From positions 2,383 to 66,382 of the forward strand of contig JAKELU010000001.1 in NCBI GenBank assembly GCA_022760735.1: DNA of 64,000 nucleotides. The letters are read 5' to 3'. Shown here one piece after another: positions 31,154 to 40,134 of this stretch; position 1 is the stretch's first letter, and each line of letters opens with the position of its first letter. A model generated the notes under the pieces. The model did no database searches. It saw only the letters and a program-made list of their open reading frames with translations, and was not told the DNA's origin. The translations under genes and the position numbers were made by a program. Source of the DNA: Firmicutes bacterium FC7. Lineage in GTDB: Bacteria > Bacillota > Clostridia > Tissierellales > Tissierellaceae.

Positions 31154-32726
31154 TTAGCTCACCCTTTTTTGTCTTTACAATAATACACATTCCTTTGTGT
31201 TCGCCATCACTTTTTGCAGAGATACTGCCACCATTTTCATCTACAATCTGCTTTACTATAAACATCCCCACACCGTTACCTGAAACCTTTGTTGTATAAA
31301 ATGGTTCAAAAATATATTGGATGTTATCTTCATTCATTCCATAACCATTGTCTTTGAAATACAATATTATTTCCTCATCAGATTCAACGGCTGATATTTC
31401 AATAATCGGACTTTCAACATCTTTTACAGCATCCATACTATTAAGCAGAATATTCAATACCATCTGTTTAAATTGAGAAATATCAAACTTTATATAATAA
31501 GATTTATCAACATCAATCTTTAATTCTATATTTTTTATCTGCAACTTAAATAGTTTAATTGAGTTAATTAATTCTTCATATAGATTAAAATCTTCTATAA
31601 CAGGTTTTCGCGGAGAAGTATATTCCATAAACTCCTTTATTAATGCATCTATCCTATCAATTTCTTCTGGAATGTCCTCAGATGCAGCCATCAAAAACTC
31701 CTTATCATCTATCTTGCTTTTCATTTGACTTGAATATAATTTAATTGAAGTCAGAGGATTTCTTATTTCATGGGCAACGGAAGATATTATTTTATCCATA
31801 AACTGCATTTTATCATAATGTCTAAGCTCATTTATAAGCGCTTTTTGCTCTTCTGTCTTAACTTCTATTGTTTCTTTTAACTGTTTATTAAAACTTTGAA
31901 CAACTAATACTACAAATACCAAAGCGCCACATATCCCTAGGGATACCTTCAATAAAATTTCATATCGAGTTTTCATATTCTTTATAGGTGTTCCAAACCA
32001 TTTCCTATACAAAGAATCATACATCCCATTTTCCTGAATTTCAGCTATTCCTCTATTAAGTTTTTCTAAAAGCTCCTCATTATCTAAAGCAACTGCCATG
32101 GCATATTTTTGCTCATTTAATGTATCTCCTACAATTTTTACAAGATCAATACAATTTTTCTCCTTGCAAAGATAATTAACGGTAGTGGTATTTCCAATTA
32201 GCGCATCAACATCACCAACTAGTAATGCATTTAACGCTTCTTCCAATGAATCATATTGAAATATTGTTACATCTTTTAATTTACTTATATCTTTATATAT
32301 AATATCTTCCTTATTTAATGCAATAGTCTTACCTTCTAAATCCTTATTGCTATATATTGTTCTATTATCATCTAGTACAAATATTGACTGAGAATTTACT
32401 AAAAGCGAATCAGTAAATAAGAATTTGTATTTTCTTTCGTCTGACTCTTTCATGCCTTGAATTATATCGGCTTGTCCACGATCTATGGCGTAATATGCAT
32501 CCTCCCATTTCATTGGTATAAATTCAAAGTTTATACCCGTTACTAGACTTATAGCCTTGATTATGTCAACATTAAAACCTTTAAATACTCCATCAGAATC
32601 GACATATTCATATGGTGGAAATTGTTTATCTCCTGCAACTCTATAAGTTTCTGAAAAAGAAATGGATGGATAAGATATTAAAATATTAATTATAACGCAT
32701 AGTATTATAACTATTCTCTTTTTCAT
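31143..32726 (-). CDS. Histidine kinase with extracellular amino-acid-binding (SBP_bac_3) sensor
   Basis: A 527-residue membrane kinase. A signal peptide (1-25) leads to a periplasmic-binding-protein-type domain of family 3 (about 28-245: GDKQFPPYEYVDSDGVFKGF, DIIQGMKESDERKYKFLFTD, DALIGNTTTV). One membrane helix (about 258-280) follows, then the dimerisation domain with phospho-His in SVAHEIRNPLTS and an ATPase domain (NILLNSMDAV, DNGYGMNED, GNGVGMFIVKQI). Family 3 binding domains usually bind polar amino acids, so the ligand is probably an amino acid; glutamate or histidine fits the target operon but is inferred. Confidence 0.93.
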   Translation of the reverse strand: MKKRIVIILCVIINILISYPSISFSETYRVAGDKQFPPYEYVDSDGVFKGFNVDIIKAISLVTGINFEFIPMKWEDAYYAIDRGQADIIQGMKESDERKYKFLFTDSLLVNSQSIFVLDDNRTIYSNKDLEGKTIALNKEDIIYKDISKLKDVTIFQYDSLEEALNALLVGDVDALIGNTTTVNYLCKEKNCIDLVKIVGDTLNEQKYAMAVALDNEELLEKLNRGIAEIQENGMYDSLYRKWFGTPIKNMKTRYEILLKVSLGICGALVFVVLVVQSFNKQLKETIEVKTEEQKALINELRHYDKMQFMDKIISSVAHEIRNPLTSIKLYSSQMKSKIDDKEFLMAASEDIPEEIDRIDALIKEFMEYTSPRKPVIEDFNLYEELINSIKLFKLQIKNIELKIDVDKSYYIKFDISQFKQMVLNILLNSMDAVKDVESPIIEISAVESDEEIILYFKDNGYGMNEDNIQYIFEPFYTTKVSGNGVGMFIVKQIVDENGGSISAKSDGEHKGMCIIVKTKKGELNEE

Positions 32727-32853
32727 TTTTCATCACCATTTATGAAAATATATAATTTAATCAATTTTCATTCCCATAAATATAGTATCATAGAAGTTTA
32801 CATTAATAAATAAATCTCTTGTAACAAGTCCTTTCTCTGCTGAAAAGTATGCA

Positions 32854-32925
32854 CTATTCTAGGTTTTGAACCACCTGAAAAGCAAACCTATTTTCTTCTA
32901 GTATCTTGCTATCGATCCTACTCAT
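32854..32925 (-). CDS. Possible tiny coupled ORF (23 aa)
   Basis: A 23-codon frame beginning MSRIDSKILEENRFAF overlaps the stop of the preceding lipoprotein fragment (ATGAG) and could be translated by coupling. Codon use looks ordinary, but there is no homologue I recognise. The next bases (to about 32770) stay open in another frame, reading AEKGLVTRDLFINVNFYD, so this may instead be the wreck of a larger gene. Confidence 0.3.
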   Translation of the reverse strand: MSRIDSKILEENRFAFQVVQNLE

Positions 32926-33543
32926 TTATCTCTTCTACTTTAATTTTAAGTAATAATACATTTTTATCTTCATTTATCATTTCTTTTATAGATGTTTCAT
33001 CTTGGTAATCATACCCTACTCTAATTTGGTTATTAGCTTGGCGATATACAGCAATTACTTTTTCTTCACCTGGCTCTAATCCAATAGTTTCCTCGCCTAT
33101 GGCATAATCCCACATGCTAATATTTGCATCATTAAATAAACTTATATCAATTGATTGAGGTTGAGTTTTTGTTCCTATAGAATATATGAACATTTTTGGC
33201 TCCTCTATATCCGGATTTATAATTCCAAAGCCCATCTACCTTCCTCAACTGAATTAGGAAATGATCCGCAAGAAAGTTCCATAAATTGTGAAGCTTCAAT
33301 TGGGTTGCCATTACTATATCCCTCTACCCATATAGTCACCCAACTTTTATCTGCCCTAGTTAATTTTAAGTTAAAATCAAATAAAATCCCCAAATTTAAG
33401 TCTTTAAATGTCTTTATGTAATCTGAATTAGGATTTGAAGAAATATACGCAATTTTATCTACTTCGCTTACATTATTACATCCAATAATTAAAGTTAACA
33501 CTAAAATTAATACTATTAAATACAAATTATATTTTCTAAACAA
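32918..33543 (-). pseudogene. Small lipoprotein gene interrupted by a frameshift
   Basis: Two overlapping frames look like one protein of about 205 residues. The 5' piece (33217-33543) has a lipoprotein signal (LTLIIGC) and reads to ...SVEEGRWALEL; the 3' piece (32918-33235) resumes as GFGIINPDIEEPKMF. The switch lies within about 20 bases near 33230, so a single-base indel would explain it. Both halves keep normal codon use and are otherwise undamaged, so the break is recent or a sequencing error. Function unknown; the protein would sit on the outer face of the membrane. Confidence 0.7.
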
Positions 33544-33662
33544 AGTACACCTCCATAATTAGAAGAATCTTTTGATTGAATTTTTATTTAATCAGATTCA
33601 TATCCTATACTCTTTAAAATTTTATGCTATATTAAAATCAAACTAGTATTTGATAAATTATT

Positions 33663-33679
33663 AGGTAAATTATACCATA
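33663..33679 (-). promoter_or_regulatory. Extended -10 promoter of the frameshifted lipoprotein gene
   Basis: The minus strand carries TATGGTATAATTTACCT, an extended -10 (TGGTATAAT) with no clear -35. The same 17 bases occur at 36787-36803 before another small membrane-protein gene. The stretch also holds a nearby small hairpin (33705-33733, cgccgctgaa with ttcagtggc). Confidence 0.5.
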
Positions 33680-33752
33680 CAATTTTAATCATCTACCATA
33701 AATAACAAAACGCCGCTGAAATTATTCAGTGGCTAATTGTTCATTTATGATT

Positions 33753-34274
33753 TTAATACAAATTAATCCAATATCTTTGGGTTATTCTATCCCCTTCTTG
33801 TACTTCATTTTCCAATACTCCACCATTTTTTATAATGGTTTTTGCAGATGCAATATTGTCTTTATCGCATGTTATTAGAACTCTATCTATATTTAATCTT
33901 TTACACTCTCTTAGTGCTAAAGATAACATTTCTGTTGCATAACCTTTCTGTCTTTCGGACCTTCTCACACTATAGCCTATATGTCCGCCAAAGTTTAACA
34001 AAAAGTCATTTAATCTATGTCTAATGTCAATCATACCTATTAACTTATCATCATTCGTTATAGCCAAAAATGTAGTAGCTGGAACCAAACCATCTTGAAC
34101 TGTTTCTTCCTTCATATTAGATAGCAAATCCCTGTACCATTCCTCAAAGGTTTCAGCATTTCTTAATCCAGCAGTACCATCCATACTATCTCTGTTTTCA
34201 ATAAACTCTTTCTTATATTCCATTACTTTTTCCTTATATTCTGGTGTTGGTAAAATCAATTTTATGCGGTTCAT
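33753..34274 (-). CDS. GNAT family N-acetyltransferase
   Basis: A 173-residue acetyl-CoA-dependent acetyltransferase. GHIGYSVRRSERQKGYATEMLSLAL is motif A, with the acetyl-CoA phosphate loop RxxxxGYA. VLITCDKDNIASAKTIIKNGGVLEN is motif B. Its closest type is the YxeL/RimJ-like group seen in Firmicutes; the acceptor substrate cannot be told. GGAGG lies seven bases before the start. Confidence 0.9.
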   Translation of the reverse strand: MNRIKLILPTPEYKEKVMEYKKEFIENRDSMDGTAGLRNAETFEEWYRDLLSNMKEETVQDGLVPATTFLAITNDDKLIGMIDIRHRLNDFLLNFGGHIGYSVRRSERQKGYATEMLSLALRECKRLNIDRVLITCDKDNIASAKTIIKNGGVLENEVQEGDRITQRYWINLY

Positions 34275-34301
34275 ATATACCCTCCAAATAAAAGCTTTAT
34301 T

Positions 34302-34838
34302 TTATTCACTAAGAATAAAATCTGTAATTTTTGTTTCTTCCCATTCTACACCATTAGGAGAAATATTAGAATACAGTGTCATGCCATTTTCATCAACAAT
34401 GACTTTAAAATCAAAATTCATCTCCCTTGGTTGCAAGTATTCATCATACATTTGCTGATAGTTCTTATTCCCACTTTCCTTTGCTTCTTTAATATATCCC
34501 ACAGTATCTGGATCTTTATCATAATTTTTTACTATGAGTGTATAGAAAAATGTTGCTTCTATTATACCGTTTACTTCTTCTTCCTTGTAATTAGATATTT
34601 TGAAATCTAATAGCTCATAATATGGAGAAAAGGCTTCAATACATTCATTTTTCATATATTTGCTTATTTTATCATAGGTTGTTTCTTCAGCTATTATATT
34701 ATCGGCTTTTTCTAAATCAATAGCAGTTACACCTTCATTAGTTATATCATTATTTTCTTTTGATGCATCTATATCCTTGCAGGCGGAAACTCCAATTAAA
34801 ATAAATATTGATAATAAAATTAATATTAGTTTTTTCAT
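34302..34838 (-). CDS. Lipoprotein of unknown function
   Basis: A 178-residue protein with a lipoprotein signal ending IGVSAC (lipobox Cys about residue 20), an acidic linker, then a cystatin/NTF2-like-looking alpha+beta domain (NGIIEATFFYTLIVKNYDKDP, EMNFDFKVIVDENGMTLYS). No family was recognised. The start at 34838 is chosen because AGGAGG lies six bases upstream and would otherwise be coding. Confidence 0.75.
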   Translation of the reverse strand: MKKLILILLSIFILIGVSACKDIDASKENNDITNEGVTAIDLEKADNIIAEETTYDKISKYMKNECIEAFSPYYELLDFKISNYKEEEVNGIIEATFFYTLIVKNYDKDPDTVGYIKEAKESGNKNYQQMYDEYLQPREMNFDFKVIVDENGMTLYSNISPNGVEWEETKITDFILSE

Positions 34839-34936
34839 CTTTATCCTCCTCATAAAATAGACATTATATCTATTCTTATTTTAATAATATGTAAACTTTA
34901 CAATTATTCTACAGTTCTAAATACCTGTACATATCT

Positions 34937-35578
34937 TTAAATGATATTCACTACTTCAAATAAATTGTGTGATTTTAATTTAATAAAGTTTATAAACTCT
35001 TCCACATTATGAGACGATAAATCTTTCTTTTGTAAAACAGTTACTCTATCATTCCAAATTAAGATAAATAAATCCTCTGTGATGAAAATTTTTTCTATTT
35101 TACTATAGTCAATTGAATCATTGCCTCCTAATTGTACTTTATCATTAGTAAAGGCAACAGTAACTTTTCCCGAAGGAATTTCATTATATCCGTTAAATAA
35201 CTGTATCGCAGCTTTATCAAATGACGTTAGCTTTTCCTTTTTCAATTTACTCCCATATCTAAATTTTAATATTCCTATTACTATAGCAAAAACACTTACT
35301 AGCAACGGTACCAGCATTTCCTCGGGTTTCATTAGGGAAGGAATTAATATAAAAAAACCTAGGAGAAGTAAAAGTATTCCATATATCTTATTTCTCCTAC
35401 GGCGCTTTTTTAACACTTCTTCAGAGACTTTTATCCTCGAATTTATTATATCTATATACTTCCACATCTGTGGGTGTTCTTTTCTTGAAATTAATTCCGT
35501 TCTATTTTCTAATACCTTACTCACTTGTTGCGTGAATGTTACTTCATTATACTTAGTTAATACAAAAACAAACTCCAT
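34937..35578 (-). CDS. YcxB-like membrane protein
   Basis: A 213-residue protein with a short N-terminal strand region, two adjacent membrane helices (about residues 66-105: IYGILLLLLGFFILI and LVPLLVSVFAIVIGIL), and a C-terminal PH-like domain (VTVAFTNDKVQLGG, IEKIFITEDLFILIW, KKDLSSHNVEEFINFIK) typical of YcxB-like proteins. Function of the family is unknown. The start at 35578 has AAGGAG six bases upstream. Confidence 0.7.
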   Translation of the reverse strand: MEFVFVLTKYNEVTFTQQVSKVLENRTELISRKEHPQMWKYIDIINSRIKVSEEVLKKRRRRNKIYGILLLLLGFFILIPSLMKPEEMLVPLLVSVFAIVIGILKFRYGSKLKKEKLTSFDKAAIQLFNGYNEIPSGKVTVAFTNDKVQLGGNDSIDYSKIEKIFITEDLFILIWNDRVTVLQKKDLSSHNVEEFINFIKLKSHNLFEVVNII

Positions 35579-35640
35579 ACATTTCTCCTTATACAATCGT
35601 ATTTTTTTACTAAATCGACACATTGTTTAAACTATCTTCA

Positions 35641-36147
35641 TTAATTTGTAATAATTTTATTAAAGTCTTTCCTAATTTCATTATAAAGATTATATATCGA
35701 CTCAAGCATATAAACATCATCATTTAACATTATATTCTCTTTACCTTCTATTCTTTTCAATAGATTTTCATAGTATATACTTGTACTATCTAAATTTATT
35801 TCTTCCACATATTTATACTTATCCCATAGCTTTTGTATTTCATTACTTACATCTTTATTTATGAAGTCAGCCTTTTTCTTAAATTCAAACACACTTCTCT
35901 CTAAATCGTCATGATACATAGTAAGAAGTTCTATATCTTTATATTCTATATATACTTCATCTTTATTTGAAGTGATATTATCAATCTTGACTTTACTTTT
36001 AATAATTAAATTGCTAATCCTGGTTATAAATTGATCTTTATCTACTTCTATATATCTCCTGAGTCTGGCATTAATACCAATAGTATAGAGTAATATAACA
36101 ACTAAAAGTATCAATATTATCGTCTTCCACTTATTAAGTATTGCCAA
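35641..36147 (-). CDS. Hypothetical protein with one N-terminal membrane helix
   Basis: A 168-residue protein with a single membrane segment (about residues 8-24) and a Lys/Asp-rich helical ectodomain; no recognisable family. It starts with TTG at 36147, preceded by a strong GGGGGAG site. It sits in a run of small unannotated envelope genes on the same strand. Confidence 0.65.
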   Translation of the reverse strand: MAILNKWKTIILILLVVILLYTIGINARLRRYIEVDKDQFITRISNLIIKSKVKIDNITSNKDEVYIEYKDIELLTMYHDDLERSVFEFKKKADFINKDVSNEIQKLWDKYKYVEEINLDSTSIYYENLLKRIEGKENIMLNDDVYMLESIYNLYNEIRKDFNKIITN

Positions 36148-36260
36148 TTTAACTCCCCCTCTCGTAATTAAAATATTTGTACATAATACTACTAATGTAC
36201 ATTTTATAAATTATGTGTCATACAGGCATTTAAGGATTATCCCAATAACTTTACCTGAAA

Positions 36261-36662
36261 TTAAAATTTAATTCTTTTTATCAAGTGCTTTATAATAAAA
36301 TGATACGCAACCACGGTAAAAATAGGTATTACCACTAAATAAGAAATAATGTTAAATGGAGTAAAGTTCATTGTATTTGATACCTCACCATATTCTAAAA
36401 AATATCTACATAGCATTCCTAATCCAGTTAAAATCAAACTTGCAACATATACAAATTTCTCTTTATTTATGCCGTAAGTTCCTGCAAATCCTAACCCGAT
36501 AATTCCATAAGAAGCAATCACTAAATATGCCTTATTGAAATCAAAAGGAGAACGCTCATTTGCAAAAGGAAATATAACGCAACCAGCAAATATGATATAT
36601 CCTAATATAATTTTTTTAGGTATCTTGGGATGATTCTCTAAATATAATCTAAATTTATTCAT
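36261..36662 (-). CDS. Small four-helix membrane protein, unknown
   Basis: A 133-residue protein with four predicted membrane helices (KIILGYIIFAGCVIF, LVIASYGIIGLGFAG, VYVASLILTGLGMLC and IISYLVVIPIFTVVAYHF). No family recognised. ATG at 36662 is chosen because GGAGG lies five bases before it; the longer frame would need a TTG. Confidence 0.65.
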   Translation of the reverse strand: MNKFRLYLENHPKIPKKIILGYIIFAGCVIFPFANERSPFDFNKAYLVIASYGIIGLGFAGTYGINKEKFVYVASLILTGLGMLCRYFLEYGEVSNTMNFTPFNIISYLVVIPIFTVVAYHFIIKHLIKRIKF

Positions 36663-36786
36663 AATGTCCTCCAATCTAAATGCCAAATTATCTTTACACT
36701 ATACAAATAATAACACTATACAAATAATATTTGTTACATACAAAACTACTTATATGTCATATAAACTCTTTATTTTAATTACCATA

Positions 36787-36803
36787 AGGTAAATTATACC
36801 ATA
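36787..36803 (-). promoter_or_regulatory. Extended -10 promoter of the four-helix protein gene
   Basis: The same 17 bases as at 33663-33679, giving TGGTATAAT on the minus strand. The 357-base gap 36687-37043 otherwise contains a weak hairpin (36834-36862), the ORF fragment at 36877-36984 and the aroK terminator. Confidence 0.45.
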
Positions 36804-36876
36804 TATTTCAATTAACTAGTATAATATTAAAAAGCCACTAAAATAAAACTTTCAGCGGCTTATTTGTTAAGATTAC

Positions 36877-36984
36877 CTATTCAAAGAATTCCTTAGGATA
36901 GATAACAGTTCCTGATATACCTGTTAGACTTCCACTCTCTAATTCTAATGCCATGAAGGAATCATCTGGTACATTTTTATCCAT
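36877..36984 (-). pseudogene. Gene fragment (C-terminal 35 codons of an unknown protein)
   Basis: A 35-codon frame begins MDKNVPDDSFMALELESG and ends in YPKEFFE before a TAG. Its composition and codon use look like a real protein's C-terminus, but it has no ribosome-binding site and lies just past the aroK terminator. It is probably the tail of a gene lost by deletion. Confidence 0.4.
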
Positions 36985-36998
36985 TACAAAAAATAAAA

Positions 36999-37027
36999 CA
37001 GAGCAGAAGTCTAAAATATCTACTCTG
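36999..37027 (-). terminator. Terminator of the aroA-aroC-aroK operon
   Basis: On the minus strand CAGAGTAGA pairs with TCTGCTCTG (one G-U pair), followed by TTTTATTTTTT. It lies 17 bases after the aroK stop. Confidence 0.85.
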
Positions 37028-37043
37028 AAAAAAATATATCTTA

Positions 37044-37544
37044 TTAATGCTCTATGGCTTTAGTTAATCTATCTAAAACAACTTCTAAATCACTATCATT
37101 CATCAACTCATAATCACAGGAATTTTTATAGATGTTATATCTCTCCTTGAATAAATCATATAGTTTTTCCTTACCATCTTTGAGCAAAGGTCGGCTAAGG
37201 ACATCTATATCTGATAGTATATGATCTATAGGTCTATTTATAAAAACAATGAAACCATTTTTCTTTAAATTTTCAATGTTCCTAGGATTTTTAATTACTC
37301 CTCCACCTGTATCTATAATCAAACCTGTTTCTTTACTTATATCTTCAACAGCTTTGGATTCTAGTTTTCTAAAATAATCCTCACCGAATTTAAATATATC
37401 ATTAATTGTTTTTCCTTCTTTATTTTGTATATAATCATCTATACTAAATAATTTCATATTAATTTTATCAGAAATTAGTTTGCCAATAGTAGTTTTACCA
37501 CTACCAGGCATCCCAATTAAAACTAAGTTTGCCTTGTTTCTCAA
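37044..37544 (-). CDS. aroK: Shikimate kinase
   Basis: A 166-residue P-loop kinase making shikimate 3-phosphate. LVLIGMPGSGKTTIGK is the Walker A loop, DDYI and the GGG of DTGGGVI bind shikimate, and SRPLL is the lid. It begins with TTG at 37544, overlapping the aroC stop (TTGA), with GGAGG seven bases upstream. Last gene of the operon. Confidence 0.95.
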   Translation of the reverse strand: MRNKANLVLIGMPGSGKTTIGKLISDKINMKLFSIDDYIQNKEGKTINDIFKFGEDYFRKLESKAVEDISKETGLIIDTGGGVIKNPRNIENLKKNGFIVFINRPIDHILSDIDVLSRPLLKDGKEKLYDLFKERYNIYKNSCDYELMNDSDLEVVLDRLTKAIEH

Positions 37545-38626
37545 ATGTACTCCTCCATTAATAAATCTAATATTACCAATGCAGTAGCTGCCTCTAATAC
37601 AGGAACTGCCCTTACAACTATAGTTGGATCATGTCTTCCTACTACATTTATTTCAACATTTTCCTTTGTCTCCATATTGATTGTTCTCTGAGTTCGTGCA
37701 ATAGAAGATGTTGGTTTCATAGCAACCCTAAAAATTATAGGCATTCCATTCGTGATACCACCAAGTATTCCCCCATTGTTATTGGTGTGGGTTTTTACTG
37801 ATGATCCCTCATAATAAAACTCATCATTTGACTCTGAACCTTTCATTTTAGTGATATCAAACCCAGCACCAAATTCAATACCTTTTACGCCTGGAATTGA
37901 AAAAATCATTTGCGAAAGTCTACTTTCAACAGAATCAAAAAACGGACTACCAAGACCTGCCAATGGATTTATAACACCAACTTCTATAACTCCACCTACT
38001 GAATCCATTTCAGACTTGGCCTTTAAGATTAATTCCTCCATTTGTCTAGCCTTTTCATCATTTATAGTTGGGAATCTCTTATTTCTTAATTTTTCTACTA
38101 TGTTTTCATCTAGTTCAATACCTAAAAATGATTCTTCTGATATGTTTCCAATACCCTGAATATGGCTTGTAATTAAAATTTTCCTTTCCTTTAATATCTG
38201 TTTAGCTATTGCTCCAGCAAAAACAATTGGAGCCGTTATCCTTCCAGAAAAATGTCCTCCACCTCTATAATCATTGTATCCATGATACTTTAATTTCCCA
38301 GTATAATCAGCATGACCTGGTCTAGCTATATTCTTTATTTTTTCATAATCCTTTGAATGTATGTTGGTGTTTTTTATCACTATACAAAGAGGTGTCCCAG
38401 TTGTTCTATTGTTAAAGTATCCACTTATTATCTCAAATTCATCAGCTTCTTTTCTTGTAGTAGCTAGTATATCCTTACCTGGAGCTCTTCTTTCCATTTC
38501 TTTTTTTATATACTCTAAATCTAACTCTATTCCAGGAGGTAATCCATCAATATTTATTCCAATGGCAGGTCCATGAGATTCCCCAAATATCGATAATTTA
38601 ATTTTTTTCCCCCATATTGAACTCAT
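37541..38626 (-). CDS. aroC: Chorismate synthase
   Basis: A 361-residue FMN-dependent enzyme closing the shikimate pathway (EPSP to chorismate). GESHGPAIG, the RRAPGK loop, GRITAPIVFAGAIAKQIL, GVKGIEFGAGF and RHDPTIVVRAVPVLEAATALV are standard family blocks. Its first 29 bases overlap the end of aroA, so the two are translationally linked. Confidence 0.97.
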   Translation of the reverse strand: MSSIWGKKIKLSIFGESHGPAIGINIDGLPPGIELDLEYIKKEMERRAPGKDILATTRKEADEFEIISGYFNNRTTGTPLCIVIKNTNIHSKDYEKIKNIARPGHADYTGKLKYHGYNDYRGGGHFSGRITAPIVFAGAIAKQILKERKILITSHIQGIGNISEESFLGIELDENIVEKLRNKRFPTINDEKARQMEELILKAKSEMDSVGGVIEVGVINPLAGLGSPFFDSVESRLSQMIFSIPGVKGIEFGAGFDITKMKGSESNDEFYYEGSSVKTHTNNNGGILGGITNGMPIIFRVAMKPTSSIARTQRTINMETKENVEINVVGRHDPTIVVRAVPVLEAATALVILDLLMEEYI

Positions 38627-39887
38627 TAACCTTCCCTCCTAGACTTTTAAAATCCTCCCAAAAGTTCGGATATGATTTCTTAACTGCATCACTATTTAAA
38701 ATTTTAACATCATTTTTACACCTAATAGAAGCTATTGCTAGAGACATTGCAATCCTATGGTCATTCCAACTATCTACAGTTCCTCCATCCAAACTATCAA
38801 CGCCATTAATCATAAGCCCATCCTCTAACTCTTTAATATTAGCACCTAATTTATTTAACTCAGTAGAAATTGCCTTTAATCTATCAGATTCTTTAATTCT
38901 TAATCTAGAAGCATTGACTATTCTAGTCTCACCTTCACTTACTGCTGCAAGAACTGTGATTATAGGTATTATATCAGGACATTGAGATCCATCTATTGAA
39001 ATTGCTCTTGTATTTGAGGATCTAGTTACAATAGTTGAGCCATCTATCTTTAATGATCCATTCATTTCCTTAATTAATTCTACTATTGCCTTGTCACCCT
39101 GTAAAGAACTTGGATTTAAACCTTCGGAATGTATCTCCTCTCCCAATATACCACCTACAAGCCAAAACGCAGCCTGTGAGTAATCTCCCTCTACTCTATA
39201 ATTATTTTTAATAAATTTTTGATTACCTCTTATATAAAATTCTTTATACCCCTTATTTTCTATTTTAATGCCAAATTTGTTTAGTACATCTAATGTTAAA
39301 TCAACATATCCTTTTGATTCTAAATCTGTAGTTATGATTATTCTAGAGTCGCCTTCTAAAAAAGGAAGTGTAAACATTAAGCCAGTTATAAATTGTGAGC
39401 TAATATTCCCTTCTACTTTATAGTCTCCTGGCTTAAATTTACCCTCTACTTCTAAGGGTAATTTACCATTTTTATTGGTATATCTAATCCCCTGCTCTTT
39501 AAAAATTCTATAATAGGTATCTAGTGGCCTACCAACAAGTTTACCTCTACCAGTAAAAGATATTTTTTCATTGTATAACAATGAGATTGGTATCAAAAAT
39601 CTTAAAGTTGAACCGGATTCCTTACAATCAATTATTTCTCCAGGTTTAAATTGAGGAAAACCCCCTTTTACACTAACTTGATTTTCCCCAACTTTGTCTA
39701 TCTCTGCTCCTAACTTTTTCATGGCCTCAATTGTTGCAATAATATCATCTGAAAATATGATATTTTCAATAATACTCTCTCCGTTAGCTAATGCAGCACA
39801 GATAATTGCTCTATGGCATAGGCTCTTTGAGGGAGGTATTTGTATTTTCCCCATTAATCTACTGGGTTTTATCTCTACATATTTCAC
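38598..39887 (-). CDS. aroA: EPSP synthase (3-phosphoshikimate 1-carboxyvinyltransferase)
   Basis: A 429-residue enzyme joining shikimate 3-phosphate and PEP. PPSKSLCHRAIICAALANGES, ESGSTLRFLIPISLL, GRPLDTYYRI and SWNDHRIAMSLAIA are the substrate-binding blocks. The loop reads ESGSTLRF rather than GNAGTA, which points to the class II type. It appears to start with GTG at 39887; the ribosome-binding site is weak. First gene of aroA-C-K. Confidence 0.95.
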   Translation of the reverse strand: MKYVEIKPSRLMGKIQIPPSKSLCHRAIICAALANGESIIENIIFSDDIIATIEAMKKLGAEIDKVGENQVSVKGGFPQFKPGEIIDCKESGSTLRFLIPISLLYNEKISFTGRGKLVGRPLDTYYRIFKEQGIRYTNKNGKLPLEVEGKFKPGDYKVEGNISSQFITGLMFTLPFLEGDSRIIITTDLESKGYVDLTLDVLNKFGIKIENKGYKEFYIRGNQKFIKNNYRVEGDYSQAAFWLVGGILGEEIHSEGLNPSSLQGDKAIVELIKEMNGSLKIDGSTIVTRSSNTRAISIDGSQCPDIIPIITVLAAVSEGETRIVNASRLRIKESDRLKAISTELNKLGANIKELEDGLMINGVDSLDGGTVDSWNDHRIAMSLAIASIRCKNDVKILNSDAVKKSYPNFWEDFKSLGGKVNEFNMGEKN

Positions 39888-39909
39888 CTTATTTTCTCAC
39901 CCTATAATA

Positions 39910-40041
39910 TTATTTGGTTTTATTAGTTTTAATTATATTCTCCAATAGTTGTTTTAATTTTCCTTTAGTATTGCTAGTTTCTTTGTTTGTACCCCATTCT
40001 TTTATTCTCTTACTTTGCTTTTTATCGCAGCAATTAGCCAT
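39910..40041 (-). CDS. Small basic protein with N-terminal Cys pair (43 aa)
   Basis: A 43-codon frame starts MANCCDKKQSKRIKEWG and ends in a Lys-rich tail (IIKTNKTK). An AGGAG site lies nine bases upstream. It fills the gap between the DMT transporter and aroA and is same-strand. About a third of residues are Lys, Arg or His. Function unknown; the short length keeps confidence moderate. Confidence 0.5.
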   Translation of the reverse strand: MANCCDKKQSKRIKEWGTNKETSNTKGKLKQLLENIIKTNKTK

Positions 40042-40134
40042 ACCATATCTCTCCTTTACAATTTTACGTATCTATTATAGCAGAATTAAAATTTAATGTA
40101 TATAAAAACACTAGGATTTACCTTGAATTAAATC

